From: Verrucomicrobiaceae bacterium
GTDB taxonomy: Bacteria > Verrucomicrobiota > Verrucomicrobiia > Verrucomicrobiales > Verrucomicrobiaceae
Direction of reading: 5' to 3'
DNA length: 64,000 bases
NCBI GenBank assembly: GCA_027484445.1
Contig: JAIXSY010000055.1
Coordinates: 434,001-498,000 of the forward strand
A program made the translations under genes and the position numbers. Positions 10,901 through 19,586 of the stretch are shown piece after piece. How positions within the stretch are numbered: position 1 is the stretch's first letter; each line of letters opens with the position of its first letter. Below the pieces are notes generated by a model that saw only the letters and a list, made by a program, of their open reading frames with translations, was not told the origin of the DNA and did not search any database.

Positions 10901-13900
10901 TCAAGGCACCGGATTGGCCGTGGGGTTGAAGACAATGCTGTAGTCAAGGTTGAAGCTGTCATTGCCGTCAGTCGTGTTCGGACCGATGCCGACATAAATG
11001 ATGTCTCCCACCTGAAGCTGACCGAGGTTGTGATTGAAATTCAGCGTGGCGGCTGGAGCACAGGTGCTGGTGAAGGTGTTCGTGAAGACGGTGCCGATGG
11101 CGGTGTCTTTATATACCAGAAGCTGCACGCCATTGCCCGCAGTGCTGCCGACGCTGACGAAGCTGCTGTTGATGCCGTAGAAGCCGGCGAGCTTCACGGT
11201 GTAGGCGGCGAGCACGACGCGGTCAGGCTTTCCCGCCGTCTGCTGGGTGCTGCCTTTGCCGGGATGTCCACCCGTGCTAAACAAAGAACCGTAGTTGCAA
11301 TCCGTGCCGGTCGCTGGGAAGGCGAGTCCATCCAGCATGTAGCGGTTTGAAGTTACGCTCCAGTTCAGCGCCATGAAGTTATCTGGATTACTGACGACCC
11401 CATTGGCGTTCCACCAGTAGCTCCACTCAGGTTTCGGACTACCAGCTTTGTAGTCGTCGCGGTAGTCGGCGATGACACGAGTGCCACTGGCGACTGTGAA
11501 GGCGAGCGAGACCTGAGCACCACCCGCAGGTGTGGCCTTGATGGTGTGGGCCCCAGCGCTCATGACTTGGGTGGCATTTGGATTCATCGCAGTGCCGTAG
11601 AGTGAGTAGGGCGGCTCGGGACGCGTGTTTGTCGCTGCGGTGTCGAGTTGAAGCACGACGCTGCCCTGAGCGCTGTTGAGGTTGGCGCGGATGCTGAAGC
11701 TGTCCGTGCCGATTTTGGCAGGGTCAATGACGGCCCCGGCAACGAGCGGCATGAGTTCATCACCATTCGCATCGACAACGGTCCAGCTTTGCACCGTGGC
11801 GGGCACCGTCCAGGCACCGAGCATCCATTCGTCGATCAATTTGCCACCTGCGGGGAGGTCGATGGCGGTCGTGGGCTGTGGAGTCGTCGCTGTATCAATC
11901 AAACCCGCAGGGATCCGCCCATAGATGCGTTTTGGCGGCTGGAGCGGCTGACGGCGGTTGTCATCCTTTGCGTGGAAGGCGGTGTCGAGCGCGATGGCAT
12001 CGAGATCGAGCCCAGGTTTGCCGCCGCTGTGGTGGCAGGTGATGCAGAACTGGTTCTGCACGCTGTGCGGACGTGGAGCATTGTGGAAAAGTGGCCCCTC
12101 GGGGAAATGAACACTCTGCCTCAGGCTGACGGTGCCACTGGGGATGTTGTTGAGATGCACGGCGAAGTCCTGCCTGTAGTTGTAGAAGCAGGCATACTTC
12201 GGATGCGTGGCCTCGCCGTAGTCTTTGAGATGAGCAGAGATGACCTCATGCGTCCACGCGGGGAAACGGTCGGCAAACTTGGTTTTGAAGTCTCCCGTGT
12301 AAGCCGTAGGCAGGCCGATGAGTGTGCCGCCCGCGTGATTGCAGCAGGTTTCGAAATCGACAGCATGGGCGATCATCTTGAAGTCATCGATCCATCCGCT
12401 GAATCCAGTGATGCCAGTGCCTGCGGAAGGTTTGCCAAGGCTGACTTTGCCCACGACGGGCATGAAGAGGCTGGTGTAAATATCGCGCCAGCGTGAGTAA
12501 GGCAGCCCGTTGAGGTAGAAATCGACCTCAGTGCCATTGTTCCGTGTCTGGAAGGCGAGGTGCGCCCAGCCTTTCTGGGGCAGCAGATCGTCCATGGCAT
12601 TCGCTGGCACGCTGGCCAGTGCAGTCGGCAGCGTGATGCGGTTCACGATGACACCAGCGCTGTTGGCATACAGGATCTGGCGGCGACCATAGAGGCGAAT
12701 GCTGGTGCCATCTGGGAAGGTGACGAGGCGGCGCTCGGTGGTGTCATCGGTGAAGCGGCAATCCACAAACAGACTGATGTACCAGCTCTTTTGGCGCACT
12801 TTTTTCACTGTGGGTGTATCGCCTGGTTGATCCAGCACATCGAACTCAAGGCCGATGTTGCCATTCATCCAGAACCCTTTGCCATGCACGCCGCCCGTGG
12901 CAGCCGGCTCGAGCCGACCATTACCTACCACGAGACCGTGCTTGGGCGTGACCCAGCGCGTGCTCACGGGTGTGGCGGCATTGGCGAGTTTGATGGGATT
13001 GACAAAGGTGTTCGTCGTTGTGCTCCAGCCGCTGTGATGGGTGTAATAGTTCATCCCAGTGCCGCTGTTCACAAAGGTCAGGGCTCCATTCATTGGGGCG
13101 ATGATCAGCGCGTCGGGATCCAGGTAATCATCGAAAGCGACTTCGTCGGCCTGTTTGCCATCGGTCATGAGCCAGGAGACATCGCGAAGGTTTGAGGGGC
13201 GTGCCCACTTGCGATAATTGAAAAGGTTCTCAATGGAATCGATGATGTTGCCGTTGTCGTTTTCACCGGCGGGCATCTGCTTTGTGGCACGACCAAAGCC
13301 AAGACGCAGCTTGCCGTTTTCATTGCCAAGGGGACCGCTGTTGAGATTGAACAGGCTGACCATGCGTGACTGTGGCCCCATCGTCGTATCACCAGCACCG
13401 ACCGCGTAGTCCATGTCGTTCAGGAAGTTATCGAGTTGCACGAGTTTGCCATGCGTCCAGAGGCCGATCACGGAGACGCACTGATGTTTGCCACCGTCTT
13501 CGATATCGTAAATCGGCGTTTCCTCGGGCACGCCCGTTTGTGGGTAACGGCTGTTGTTCCAGGTGCCGCCGGAGAGGTAGTGGAGACGGTCGAAACCCGC
13601 TTCGATGAAGAGCATCTTCGCATGACGATCCATCCAGGGATAGCTGCCGCCGATGTCTTCTCCATCGGCGATGAGATTGCCCTCGGAATCACGGAAAGGC
13701 GCACGGGCAAAGCCAAAGAGGTTGTTGATTCGTGTGTCGTAAGGCGCGTGGGTGATGGGCACGCAGTTGTTCCACTGGGAGGCATCGGCCGTAGCACCGC
13801 TGGTGTAGTAGCAGTAAACAATGTCGCAGCCCTGGCCACTGGTGATACCCGCGGTGCCACTGACGGGATCTGTCCAAGTCATCGAAGGGCTGCCCACACG

Positions 13901-14587
13901 CAACACAAGCAGCCTGCCATCACCAACGACCATCGGTTCAAAGCCACCTGCCTGGAAGGGAAACTCAATGCTGGCCGTGGTGGTGCCAGTTTTCGTGATT
14001 GAGGTGATGGCGGCGGAGGGCGTCTTTGGGTTACTGACGACAATGCGGATCGGCGTCGAAAACAACTTCGTGCGTGCGGTGCTTCCCGTGCCCGAGTTGC
14101 TGGTGACCACGACCTTCACGTTGTAAACGTCGTTGCCACTGGCATCGACGGTGGCCGGCGTGTCGTCCCAGAGGCAGGCGTGGGACACACCGCGGACGCC
14201 ATCTGTGTATTGAAGACGGCTGGCACTGGCACTGGCGAAGCCGTCCATCCACTTCACCGCGCTGCTGGTCATGGTGTAGGAGCCCGCCGCCGCATTGAGG
14301 AAAGGCGTCGTCATCTTTTCCGGGGTGAAAAGCGTGTAGCGTGGCGTGCCGCCATCCGGGCCACCACCCTCGACACAGATGCCGACTCGGCCATCCAGCG
14401 TGGTGCGGTAGCCAGGAATGTGTGGGCGGGTGAAGCTGCTGTTCAGGTAAGTGGCACCTGAATAGTTTTTGATCACGCCTGTGACCTCACGCCAGATGGC
14501 AGGTGAGTCAGGCACGGCCTGCTGGCCGGTAAGAAAGGCAGCAGGACAAAGCGCTGCCGCGAGGAGGAGAAGGCGGGTTGGGTTCAT
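10901..14587 (-). CDS. Large secreted LamG-domain protein with one c-type haem motif
   Basis: A 1228-aa exported protein. The ATG at 14587 gives a clean signal peptide (RLLLLAAALCPAAFLTGQ). A concanavalin/LamG-like domain (about residues 600-760) shows the typical GWAHLAFQTRNNGTEVDFYL pattern and a WIDDFKM strand. Near residues 847-851 there is a single CITCH motif followed by HSGGKPGLDLDAI, the arrangement of monohaem cytochrome c domains fused to carbohydrate-related proteins in Verrucomicrobia and Planctomycetes. Ig-like or beta-rich segments follow to the C-terminus. It may bind a polysaccharide outside the cytoplasm and carry one haem. No catalytic domain was recognised and there is no PEP-CTERM tag. 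Confidence 0.8.
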   Translation of the reverse strand: MNPTRLLLLAAALCPAAFLTGQQAVPDSPAIWREVTGVIKNYSGATYLNSSFTRPHIPGYRTTLDGRVGICVEGGGPDGGTPRYTLFTPEKMTTPFLNAAAGSYTMTSSAVKWMDGFASASASRLQYTDGVRGVSHACLWDDTPATVDASGNDVYNVKVVVTSNSGTGSTARTKLFSTPIRIVVSNPKTPSAAITSITKTGTTTASIEFPFQAGGFEPMVVGDGRLLVLRVGSPSMTWTDPVSGTAGITSGQGCDIVYCYYTSGATADASQWNNCVPITHAPYDTRINNLFGFARAPFRDSEGNLIADGEDIGGSYPWMDRHAKMLFIEAGFDRLHYLSGGTWNNSRYPQTGVPEETPIYDIEDGGKHQCVSVIGLWTHGKLVQLDNFLNDMDYAVGAGDTTMGPQSRMVSLFNLNSGPLGNENGKLRLGFGRATKQMPAGENDNGNIIDSIENLFNYRKWARPSNLRDVSWLMTDGKQADEVAFDDYLDPDALIIAPMNGALTFVNSGTGMNYYTHHSGWSTTTNTFVNPIKLANAATPVSTRWVTPKHGLVVGNGRLEPAATGGVHGKGFWMNGNIGLEFDVLDQPGDTPTVKKVRQKSWYISLFVDCRFTDDTTERRLVTFPDGTSIRLYGRRQILYANSAGVIVNRITLPTALASVPANAMDDLLPQKGWAHLAFQTRNNGTEVDFYLNGLPYSRWRDIYTSLFMPVVGKVSLGKPSAGTGITGFSGWIDDFKMIAHAVDFETCCNHAGGTLIGLPTAYTGDFKTKFADRFPAWTHEVISAHLKDYGEATHPKYACFYNYRQDFAVHLNNIPSGTVSLRQSVHFPEGPLFHNAPRPHSVQNQFCITCHHSGGKPGLDLDAIALDTAFHAKDDNRRQPLQPPKRIYGRIPAGLIDTATTPQPTTAIDLPAGGKLIDEWMLGAWTVPATVQSWTVVDANGDELMPLVAGAVIDPAKIGTDSFSIRANLNSAQGSVVLQLDTAATNTRPEPPYSLYGTAMNPNATQVMSAGAHTIKATPAGGAQVSLAFTVASGTRVIADYRDDYKAGSPKPEWSYWWNANGVVSNPDNFMALNWSVTSNRYMLDGLAFPATGTDCNYGSLFSTGGHPGKGSTQQTAGKPDRVVLAAYTVKLAGFYGINSSFVSVGSTAGNGVQLLVYKDTAIGTVFTNTFTSTCAPAATLNFNHNLGQLQVGDIIYVGIGPNTTDGNDSFNLDYSIVFNPTANPVP

Positions 14588-14686
14588 GGGACACCACGGT
14601 TGGGTTGGTGCCGTGAAAAATAGCGGTCCGCGCGGCATCACGGCTTGGACGATTCGCCTGAAAATTGGAACATTTCGCCCGCAACT

Positions 14687-15646
14687 CTACTCGCTGTGCT
14701 TTTTCCGATAGCCCAACGGGGCCACGCCATATTTGGCCTTAAAGCAGCGCATGAGGTGGCTTTGATCCGCGAAGCCAGTCATGTGAGCGATGGTGGCGAT
14801 GCTGTCGTCCGACTCCCGCAGCAGCTTCGCCGCTCGCTCGACACGCAGCTCACGCAGATACTGGGCAAAGCCCCAGCCGGTCGTGTCTTTGAAGAACTCG
14901 CGGAAGCGGCTCGTGCTCATGCCTGCGGCACGAGCCACGGCAGGCTGGCTCAGAGGCTCATGCGCATGAAGGGCGATATGATCCAGCGCACGCCGCAGAC
15001 GTTCCTCGCGCAAGGGTCGATCTTGCTGCGTCGGCGGAGTGACCTCCTGGCTGCCCATCGCCTGCCCTAGCTGAAAACAAAGGCGCAAAAAATGCAGCTT
15101 CATCTCCAGCAGTGGCTTTTGGCCAAACCAAAGGCGTGTGAGTTCGAGCAGTGCTTCATGCACCTCCGTCGAACCTTTTTCTCCAGCACGAAGCATGGGC
15201 AAAATGCCAGCTTTGCGCTGGTCCCAAGCTGAGAGGAAGCCCTGATCGATTTGCCCCGGTGAAGAGACGATGATGTGCGCAGGAAACAGGACAACCAGGG
15301 CCGTGTGTGCGGCCTCCATCTCGATCACACCATGAATCTTTAGCGGATCGACGATGACCAAGTCTCCTGGATTGAAGTGGAAGCAGTCATTGCCCATCCG
15401 AAATTCTCCCCGCCCGGAGAGGGCGATGAAGCACTCGTAGTAATCATGCCAGTGCATCCAGTTCTCCCCGATCATGCGTCGGTAGCCCGGATAGCGCTGA
15501 TGGCTCAACCGCAAGGGCAGCGCTTCTGGAAAGGTGCGTGGAAGATATCGTCGGGAATCAATCCGCCCCGCCATGTCGAAAACCTCATGCGGTTGGGCAG
15601 TCAAGAAGCTGAGCAGTTCACGGGTCGGCTCAGGCAGCGGGTTCAT
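14687..15646 (-). CDS. AraC-family transcriptional regulator
   Basis: A 319-aa regulator. An N-terminal cupin-like AraC sensing domain (WMHWHDYYECFIALSGRGEF, FNPGDLVIVDPLKIHGV) is followed by a C-terminal double HTH (about residues 210-315) with PAVARAAGMSTSRFREFFKD and IATIAHMTGFADQSHLMRCF. The domain order is typical of regulators of sugar catabolism. Its gene begins 18 bases after the end of the aldo/keto reductase gene on the same strand, so the two are probably co-transcribed and the regulator may control a sugar-related pathway. The effector is unknown. Confidence 0.9.
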   Translation of the reverse strand: MNPLPEPTRELLSFLTAQPHEVFDMAGRIDSRRYLPRTFPEALPLRLSHQRYPGYRRMIGENWMHWHDYYECFIALSGRGEFRMGNDCFHFNPGDLVIVDPLKIHGVIEMEAAHTALVVLFPAHIIVSSPGQIDQGFLSAWDQRKAGILPMLRAGEKGSTEVHEALLELTRLWFGQKPLLEMKLHFLRLCFQLGQAMGSQEVTPPTQQDRPLREERLRRALDHIALHAHEPLSQPAVARAAGMSTSRFREFFKDTTGWGFAQYLRELRVERAAKLLRESDDSIATIAHMTGFADQSHLMRCFKAKYGVAPLGYRKKHSE

Positions 15647-15664
15647 GGCGTTTTGAAGGCTGGA

Positions 15665-16579
15665 TCACGGAATCCCGTGCCCCTTGGCGGCGGTCCAGAG
15701 GGCATACCAGTCTTCGCGCTCGAGCTTGATGTCTGCAGACTTCGCGGTGGCGATGAGGCGGTCGAGCTTGTTCGTGCCGATGATCGGCAGGGGCTGGCTG
15801 GGGTGGGCCATGATCCAGGCGTAGGCGAGCTGATCGACCGTGGCATTTCCATACTTGGCGCTGAGCTCGGCGCACTTGGCATGGATGCGGGCGGCGGCGG
15901 GGTCGGTCTTGTCCATGAGCACGCCTTTGCCCAGCGGGGACCAGGCCATGGGATGGATGCGGTGGCGCTGGCATTGGTCGCCAGTGCCGTCGTAGATGGG
16001 GTCCATGTGCAGGAGACTGAATTCGATCTGATTCGTGACCAGTGGCTGATCCATGCGGGAGTTCAGCAGCTCAAACTGATGCACGTTGTAGTTCGAGACA
16101 CCGGCGGCGCGGATTTTACCTTCCTTGAGCAGCTTGTTCAGGCCTGCGGCGGTTTCATCGGCACTGGTGAGCCAGTCGGGGCGATGCACGAGGAGGAGGT
16201 CGATGTGGTCGATGCCCATGAGGCGCAGGCTTTTCTCCGCGCTTTTCACGAGACGAGCCGCCTCAGCATTGTAGAAGGCGGTTTTGCGGTCGGGGTGGAA
16301 ATCGCAGGGGACGTAAATGCCGGACTTGGTGACGATTTCCAGCTTGTCGCGCAGGCCGGGCTCCTTTTTCAAAGTCTGGCCGATGAATTCTTCGACCTTG
16401 TAGAGCCCATAGATCTCCGCGGTATCGAGTGTGGTGATGCCGAGCTCGAGGCATTTGTGGAAGCGCTTCAGCAGGTCGTCCGAATTCGCCGTCTCGGCGT
16501 CGTCAAGGATGCGCCAAGTGCCATAGATGAGCTTGGAAAACGAAGGGCCGTTCGGGGCGATGGGGAGACGTGGGATCAT
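15665..16579 (-). CDS. Aldo/keto reductase (YdhF-like)
   Basis: A 304-aa NADPH-dependent oxidoreductase with the TIM-barrel AKR signature. The catalytic Asp and Tyr lie in TLDTAEIYGLYKVEEFIG, the Lys in IVTKSGIYVP, and the His in DLLLVHRPDW. The cofactor-binding end includes PIIGTNKLDRL. The best family resemblance is to E. coli YdhF, whose substrate is not defined. The ATG at 16579 is chosen because upstream codons to 16813 encode an unlikely leader. It is followed by the AraC gene in a likely two-gene operon. Confidence 0.9.
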   Translation of the reverse strand: MIPRLPIAPNGPSFSKLIYGTWRILDDAETANSDDLLKRFHKCLELGITTLDTAEIYGLYKVEEFIGQTLKKEPGLRDKLEIVTKSGIYVPCDFHPDRKTAFYNAEAARLVKSAEKSLRLMGIDHIDLLLVHRPDWLTSADETAAGLNKLLKEGKIRAAGVSNYNVHQFELLNSRMDQPLVTNQIEFSLLHMDPIYDGTGDQCQRHRIHPMAWSPLGKGVLMDKTDPAAARIHAKCAELSAKYGNATVDQLAYAWIMAHPSQPLPIIGTNKLDRLIATAKSADIKLEREDWYALWTAAKGHGIP

Positions 16580-16766
16580 GGTCGGGGATAGAAAAGCCTG
16601 CCTGCGCAGGGGCGATGAAATATCCCTGAGCCTGACACCTGAGCGCCCTCGATTCAATGCTTCATCTTCGCACGACAGCTTCGAGCGGCGTCTTGGGGCC
16701 GCTGAAATCAAAAGGGCTCGGAAACCTCGCGAATCTGAAAAATTCACAAATCTGAATATTTTATCC

Positions 16767-16794
16767 TTGCCATTGAATTTATAGTTAATATAAT
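16767..16794 (+). promoter_or_regulatory. Sigma70-like promoter of the P-loop gene
   Basis: TTGCCA (16767-16772) and a consensus TATAAT (16789-16794) are separated by 16 bases. The surrounding DNA is very AT-rich. The gene starts at 16828. Confidence 0.75.
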
Positions 16795-16803
16795 ATTCAT
16801 GAA

Positions 16804-16820
16804 AATCGAACAAATCGATT
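16804..16820. promoter_or_regulatory. Inverted repeat between promoter and start codon
   Basis: AATCGA (16804-16809) and TCGATT (16815-16820) form a perfect 6-bp inverted repeat with a 5-base centre. It lies about 10 bases after the -10 element and 8 bases before the start codon. Its position fits an operator for a repressor, but nothing identifies the protein. Confidence 0.4.
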
Positions 16821-16827
16821 CCACATT

Positions 16828-17571
16828 ATGAAGAAGCTCATCCTCCTCCTGAATGACTACCCTTCCACGGGCAAAAGCACCCTTGCCCGTTGTCTGAGCC
16901 ACTACCTCCAGCGCTTCGGTGCTGCTCATCAGCTGAAAACGCTGGTGGAAGAAACCGATAGCGATGCTGAGGACCACCTCATGGACGCATCCAGGCTGAC
17001 GCCACGCACTTTTCTTGAGGTGCTGGAGGAGAGCCCCATCACCATCCTGGAAGTTGCCACCGGGCAGGCCGATTTCTTTGGCAAATTTTACACCAACCAT
17101 GGGCTGGAATCAGCCCTGGAAGACGCAGGCATCTCCCTGTCCGTCGTTCTGCCAGTGACGAGCGAAACCGAGAGCTTCGACACTGTGATTGAAGCAGCCG
17201 AGATTTACTCCGACCATGCTGAATACTTGATCGCTCATCTCGTGACGAGCAGCTACGAGGATGATGACAAAGTGTGGGACCGCAGCTACGCCGCCCGTGT
17301 GATGGACATGTTTGAGGCCGTGGAACTTCACATCCCAGAGGTCGGCTTCCAAGTCGAACATGAGCTCCATGCTCGGCACCTGGAGCTGGCCGGTGTGCTT
17401 GTGGATGAAAGCCTACAAACTCTCCTGGGCCGTGATTTTACCAAATGGCATGAACGTGTTCTCGGTCAGGTCGATAGCGCGCGGCAGTATCTGTTTGGCG
17501 AGGCTTTCCGCCCGACGCTAAAGCCAAAAATGCCGGAGAAAAAGACGCGCGCCAAAGCCCGCGCCGCCTGA
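16828..17571 (+). CDS. P-loop NTPase of unknown function (ParA/TraL-like)
   Basis: A 247-aa protein beginning with a deviant P-loop, NDYPSTGKST at residues 10-19, as in ParA/TraL-like ATPases. A short strand with Asp/Glu (VEETDSDAEDHL) and a LEVATGQADFFGKF segment follow. The C-terminal half has a helical region (DMFEAVELHIPEVGF) and a basic alanine-lysine tail that could contact nucleic acid. TraL-like P-loop proteins occur on plasmids and mobile elements, so transfer is possible. It has its own strong promoter and terminator, hence a single-gene unit. The function is not known. Confidence 0.7.
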   Translation: MKKLILLLNDYPSTGKSTLARCLSHYLQRFGAAHQLKTLVEETDSDAEDHLMDASRLTPRTFLEVLEESPITILEVATGQADFFGKFYTNHGLESALEDAGISLSVVLPVTSETESFDTVIEAAEIYSDHAEYLIAHLVTSSYEDDDKVWDRSYAARVMDMFEAVELHIPEVGFQVEHELHARHLELAGVLVDESLQTLLGRDFTKWHERVLGQVDSARQYLFGEAFRPTLKPKMPEKKTRAKARAA

Positions 17572-17646
17572 TCCTTGCCCTATCCACCTGGGGCAGAAGT
17601 CTTTCGCACGAGCCGGTTGCGCGTGCGATGTGTGGTGGTTCCATCA

Positions 17647-17685
17647 CCATCCCCACGCGTCACGGGCGCGTGGGGATGGCTTTTT
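17647..17685 (+). terminator. Strong Rho-independent terminator after the P-loop gene
   Basis: A perfect 13-bp stem (17647-17659 with 17667-17679, arm CCATCCCCACGCG) has a 7-base loop and is followed by five T. It overlaps the 3' end of the convergent MFS transporter gene. Confidence 0.9.
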
Positions 17686-18961
17686 GCGGCATGAGCCATC
17701 GTCGGCCACAAATCACCAGCCCAGCAGCCAGCGCGAGCATGAAGGAAACCCCAAGCAGGGCAGCAGTCATGTCGTAGCGTGTTTTCAGCCAGCCGATCCA
17801 TTCGGGGCTAGCATACCCGGCGAGGTTACCCACGGAATTGATCCAGGCGATGCCCGCTGCTGCGGCCCTGCCCGAAAGCATGGCCGTGGGCAGTGCCCAA
17901 AAGCAGGCAATGGCTGACATGACGCCCGTGATGGCGACAGCCAGAAACGCAAGCAAGAGCCACGGTGGCAAGTTCGGGATGCCACTCGCCGCAAAGGCCA
18001 GCGCTGCGGTGAGGGCGGACAAGGTGACATGCCAGCAGCGCTCTCCGGTGCGATCCGAATGAACACCCACCAGCAGCATGCCGACGGCAGCCACAGCCCA
18101 GGGGATGGCCGAGTATAGGCCCACGAGTGCCTCGTCCTGCGTCAGCGTGTCCTTGATGATTTGTGGCAGCCAAAACGACGTGCCATATAGCCCCACGATA
18201 AGCCCGAAATACATGCCCGCGCACAACCAAACCCGAGGCGAGCCCAACGCATCTCGCACCCGGTGTGCGGCATGGCCTTCGGCAGTTTTGTTCCGCTCCT
18301 CCACGGCCAAGAGCCGTGCCAAGCTGCTTTTTTCCTGATTCGTGAGCCAAGTCGCCTGCTCAGGGCGATCGGTCAGCAACCAAGGCAAAGCTAGGCCGAG
18401 AAGCACCGCGGGCAATCCCTCCAAGACAAAAAGCCACTGCCAAGACGCGAGGCCATGCCAGCCATCCGTGACACGCAGGAGCCAGCCCGACACAGGCCCC
18501 CCGATGACACCCGCCAGAGCAATCGCAGTCATGAAGAGCGCGACCATGCGAGCTCTGAGCTCACGCGGATACCAATAAGTCAGGTAGAGAATGATGCCCG
18601 GAAAAAAACCGGCCTCTGCGACACCGAGCCAGAAACGCAGAAAGTAAAAGGACGCAGCGCTGTTGCTGAACGCCAGAGCTGCTGAAACGAGCCCCCAAGT
18701 CACCATGATCCTCGCCATCCAGCGCCGCGCACCCACGCGATGCAAGATGACATTCCCCGGAACCTCAAAAAGAAAGTAGCCTATGAAAAAGATGCCCGCG
18801 CCAGTGGCAAAAACGGCATCTGAGAACCAGGGTTCCTGCTTCATGGCCAGCTTGGCGAAACCCACGTTCACGCGATCGATGTAGGCCAGGATGTAGCTGG
18901 CAAAAAGCACCGGCATGAGGCGACGGGTGATCTTTTGAAAGAGGGCTGGACTGGCTGACAT
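17660..18961 (-). CDS. MFS transporter, anion:cation symporter (ACS) family
   Basis: A 433-aa permease with 12 predicted membrane helices and a central cytoplasmic loop (about residues 190-240). The N-terminus (ILAYIDRVNVGFAKLAM) and the FEVPGNVILHRVGARRWMARIMVTWG segment are hallmarks of the ACS family. Members carry organic acids such as hydroxyphenylacetate, tartrate, phthalate or glucarate. The substrate is not predictable from sequence. The ATG at 18961 is chosen over 19036, because the family begins just before the first helix. It stands alone on the minus strand. Confidence 0.9.
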   Translation of the reverse strand: MSASPALFQKITRRLMPVLFASYILAYIDRVNVGFAKLAMKQEPWFSDAVFATGAGIFFIGYFLFEVPGNVILHRVGARRWMARIMVTWGLVSAALAFSNSAASFYFLRFWLGVAEAGFFPGIILYLTYWYPRELRARMVALFMTAIALAGVIGGPVSGWLLRVTDGWHGLASWQWLFVLEGLPAVLLGLALPWLLTDRPEQATWLTNQEKSSLARLLAVEERNKTAEGHAAHRVRDALGSPRVWLCAGMYFGLIVGLYGTSFWLPQIIKDTLTQDEALVGLYSAIPWAVAAVGMLLVGVHSDRTGERCWHVTLSALTAALAFAASGIPNLPPWLLLAFLAVAITGVMSAIACFWALPTAMLSGRAAAAGIAWINSVGNLAGYASPEWIGWLKTRYDMTAALLGVSFMLALAAGLVICGRRWLMPQKAIPTRP

Positions 18962-19107
18962 GAGGGCTGCCCCAGACGTGCCCCCTTCCCCCGAAAAGGA
19001 CAAAGACAAAATGCCGCCAGCGTGGGCCATGGCCAAGCCCGAGGAAGCGCAGGACTGCCCAGGCGACTGAGAGAGAGGCGACTTTTGCCGCGTTTGACGC
19101 TGTCCCT

Positions 19108-19542
19108 ATGAAACAAATCCTCCTTTCTCTGACTGTTCTGGCTCTCTGCTCATGCTCCAGCAGCTTCCGTCGTGAGTGGAAAGAAGCTCTTCGACAACCC
19201 CCAGGATCAGGCGTTGTGGGTGCCTGGGAAGGCCGTTGGAAAAGCGACAGCAATGGCCACCACGGACGGCTGCGCTGTGTGGTCAGCCCAGTGAAGAATA
19301 AGCAGGGCGATCACGACTTTCACTACCATGCCACCTGGGCAGGCATCTTGAGCGGGGCATATCTTGCCGAGCATCGCGTCGTGGCTCAGAAAAAAGGCGC
19401 GACCTTCAGCGGGCAGCATGACATGCCTGCCTGGGCTGGCGGACGCTACACCTATGGCGGAAAAATCGTGGGTGATGAATTCAGCGCCTGCTACCAGTGC
19501 GCGATCGACAAAGGCACCTTTCAGATGCGCCGTGTCCGCTGA
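19108..19542 (+). CDS. Small predicted lipoprotein
   Basis: A 144-aa protein with a hydrophobic leader ending in a lipobox (LALCSC, Cys at about residue 16), so it is likely membrane-anchored. The mature domain has a small beta-barrel-like pattern (GVVGAWEGRWKS, GRLRCVVSPV, FHYHATWAG, FSGQHDMPAWAGGRYTYGGKI). It recalls small periplasmic proteins that recur in Verrucomicrobia, but I recognise no named family. It is convergent with the sulfatase gene. Confidence 0.75.
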   Translation: MKQILLSLTVLALCSCSSSFRREWKEALRQPPGSGVVGAWEGRWKSDSNGHHGRLRCVVSPVKNKQGDHDFHYHATWAGILSGAYLAEHRVVAQKKGATFSGQHDMPAWAGGRYTYGGKIVGDEFSACYQCAIDKGTFQMRRVR

Positions 19543-19586
19543 TCAATGCCTTCGTTGACACGTTGCCCAAGACCGAAGTCAGACCC

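Noticed and set aside
11648..12496. 282-aa plus-strand frame opposite the LamG protein gene
   Set aside because: It has no recognisable domain and lies fully within the strongly supported minus-strand gene.
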